Below, one piece after another: positions 50,461 through 50,497 of a stretch of 50,497 bases of DNA; positions within the stretch are counted from its first letter, which is position 1; every line of letters starts with the position of its first letter. The DNA lies in contig CAIXEA010000145.1 of the NCBI GenBank assembly GCA_903918315.1, forward strand, positions 1 through 50,497, written 5' to 3'. Position numbers and translations under genes: made by a program. This DNA is from an uncultured Acetobacteraceae bacterium. GTDB lineage: Bacteria > Pseudomonadota > Alphaproteobacteria > Acetobacterales > Acetobacteraceae. Under the pieces are notes generated by a model, which was given only the letters and a program-made list of their open reading frames with translations, was not told the DNA's origin and did no database searches.

Positions 50461-50497
50461 GTGTCGCTAGCTAATCAATCTGTCCGGTTTATGTAGC
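50461..50497. repeat. IS terminal region at right edge, inverted relative to left edge
   Basis: Read on the minus strand from the window edge, this gives GCTACATAAACCGGACAGAT and then TAGCTAGCGACAC. It aligns with 106-139 on the plus strand (GCTACAAACACCGGACAGAT, then AGCTAGCCAC). It therefore looks like an end of the same insertion-sequence family with its body outside the window. The differences (CACG versus TGATT in the middle) suggest the opposite terminus or a diverged copy. Confidence 0.5.

Overview
The window looks like chromosomal DNA of a high-GC Gram-negative alphaproteobacterium, most likely Rhodospirillales/Acetobacteraceae. The supporting signs are an F0 operon of the alphaproteobacterial type with paired b' and b subunits and no F1 genes beside it, a CtrA-type regulator plus a perfect TTAA-N7-TTAA CtrA box, an isocitrate lyase of the long (about 550 aa) subclass, a class Ia NrdB without an adjacent nrdA, and uniformly GC-rich codon use. 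The family-level placement is inference; there is no rRNA or tRNA gene to anchor it.

Layout. Both edges (1-139 and 50461-50497) carry matching, inverted ends of one insertion-sequence family, and the left edge has the first 20 codons of its transposase. 206-5044: a tandem acyl-CoA dehydrogenase pair followed by two broken membrane acyltransferase genes. 5209-6879: isocitrate lyase. 6942-11944: a catabolic neighbourhood with a leftward PhyH dioxygenase / serine hydrolase / HpaI aldolase operon diverging from an SMP-30 lactonase and an SDR dehydrogenase. 11929-14388: polysaccharide deacetylase, a CtrA-like regulator with an altered receiver, and a lytic transglycosylase. 14392-26107: two complete five-gene branched-chain-amino-acid-type ABC importers placed head to head. 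The leftward one continues into an Asp/Glu-racemase-like enzyme and a fumarate-reductase-like flavoprotein.

26214-33672: an orphan PEP-CTERM protein, an amidohydrolase, a TIGR04222-type membrane protein, a three-gene operon (NMT1-type binding protein, gamma-carbonic-anhydrase-like hexapeptide protein, SnoaL-like protein), and a class III aminotransferase. 33761-38692: methionine sulfoxide reductases A and B, divergent modE-like and modA genes around a Mo-box palindrome but with no modBC, polyprenyl diphosphate synthase, a DUF2007/methyltransferase pair and a small conserved protein. 38906-42822: nrdB diverging from atpI-B-E-F'-F, which ends at a strong terminator. 42851-50413: a PAS/degenerate-GGDEF/EAL protein behind a CtrA box, an intact acyltransferase pair paralogous to the broken pair at 2607-5044, a GMC flavoprotein with a small partner, and a membrane-anchored SUMF1-fold protein.

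The most interesting signals are the duplicated acyltransferase pair, decayed at one locus, intact at the other and with gene order swapped; the CtrA-like regulator with a degenerate phosphorylation pocket together with a CtrA box upstream of an EAL protein; the Mo-box-controlled orphan modE/modA; the head-to-head importers, one of whose ATPases has Arg for the Walker A Lys; and the racemase-fold enzyme lacking its second catalytic Cys. I found no CRISPR array, no tRNA or rRNA, and no prophage. No stretch longer than about 275 bases lacks a gene.
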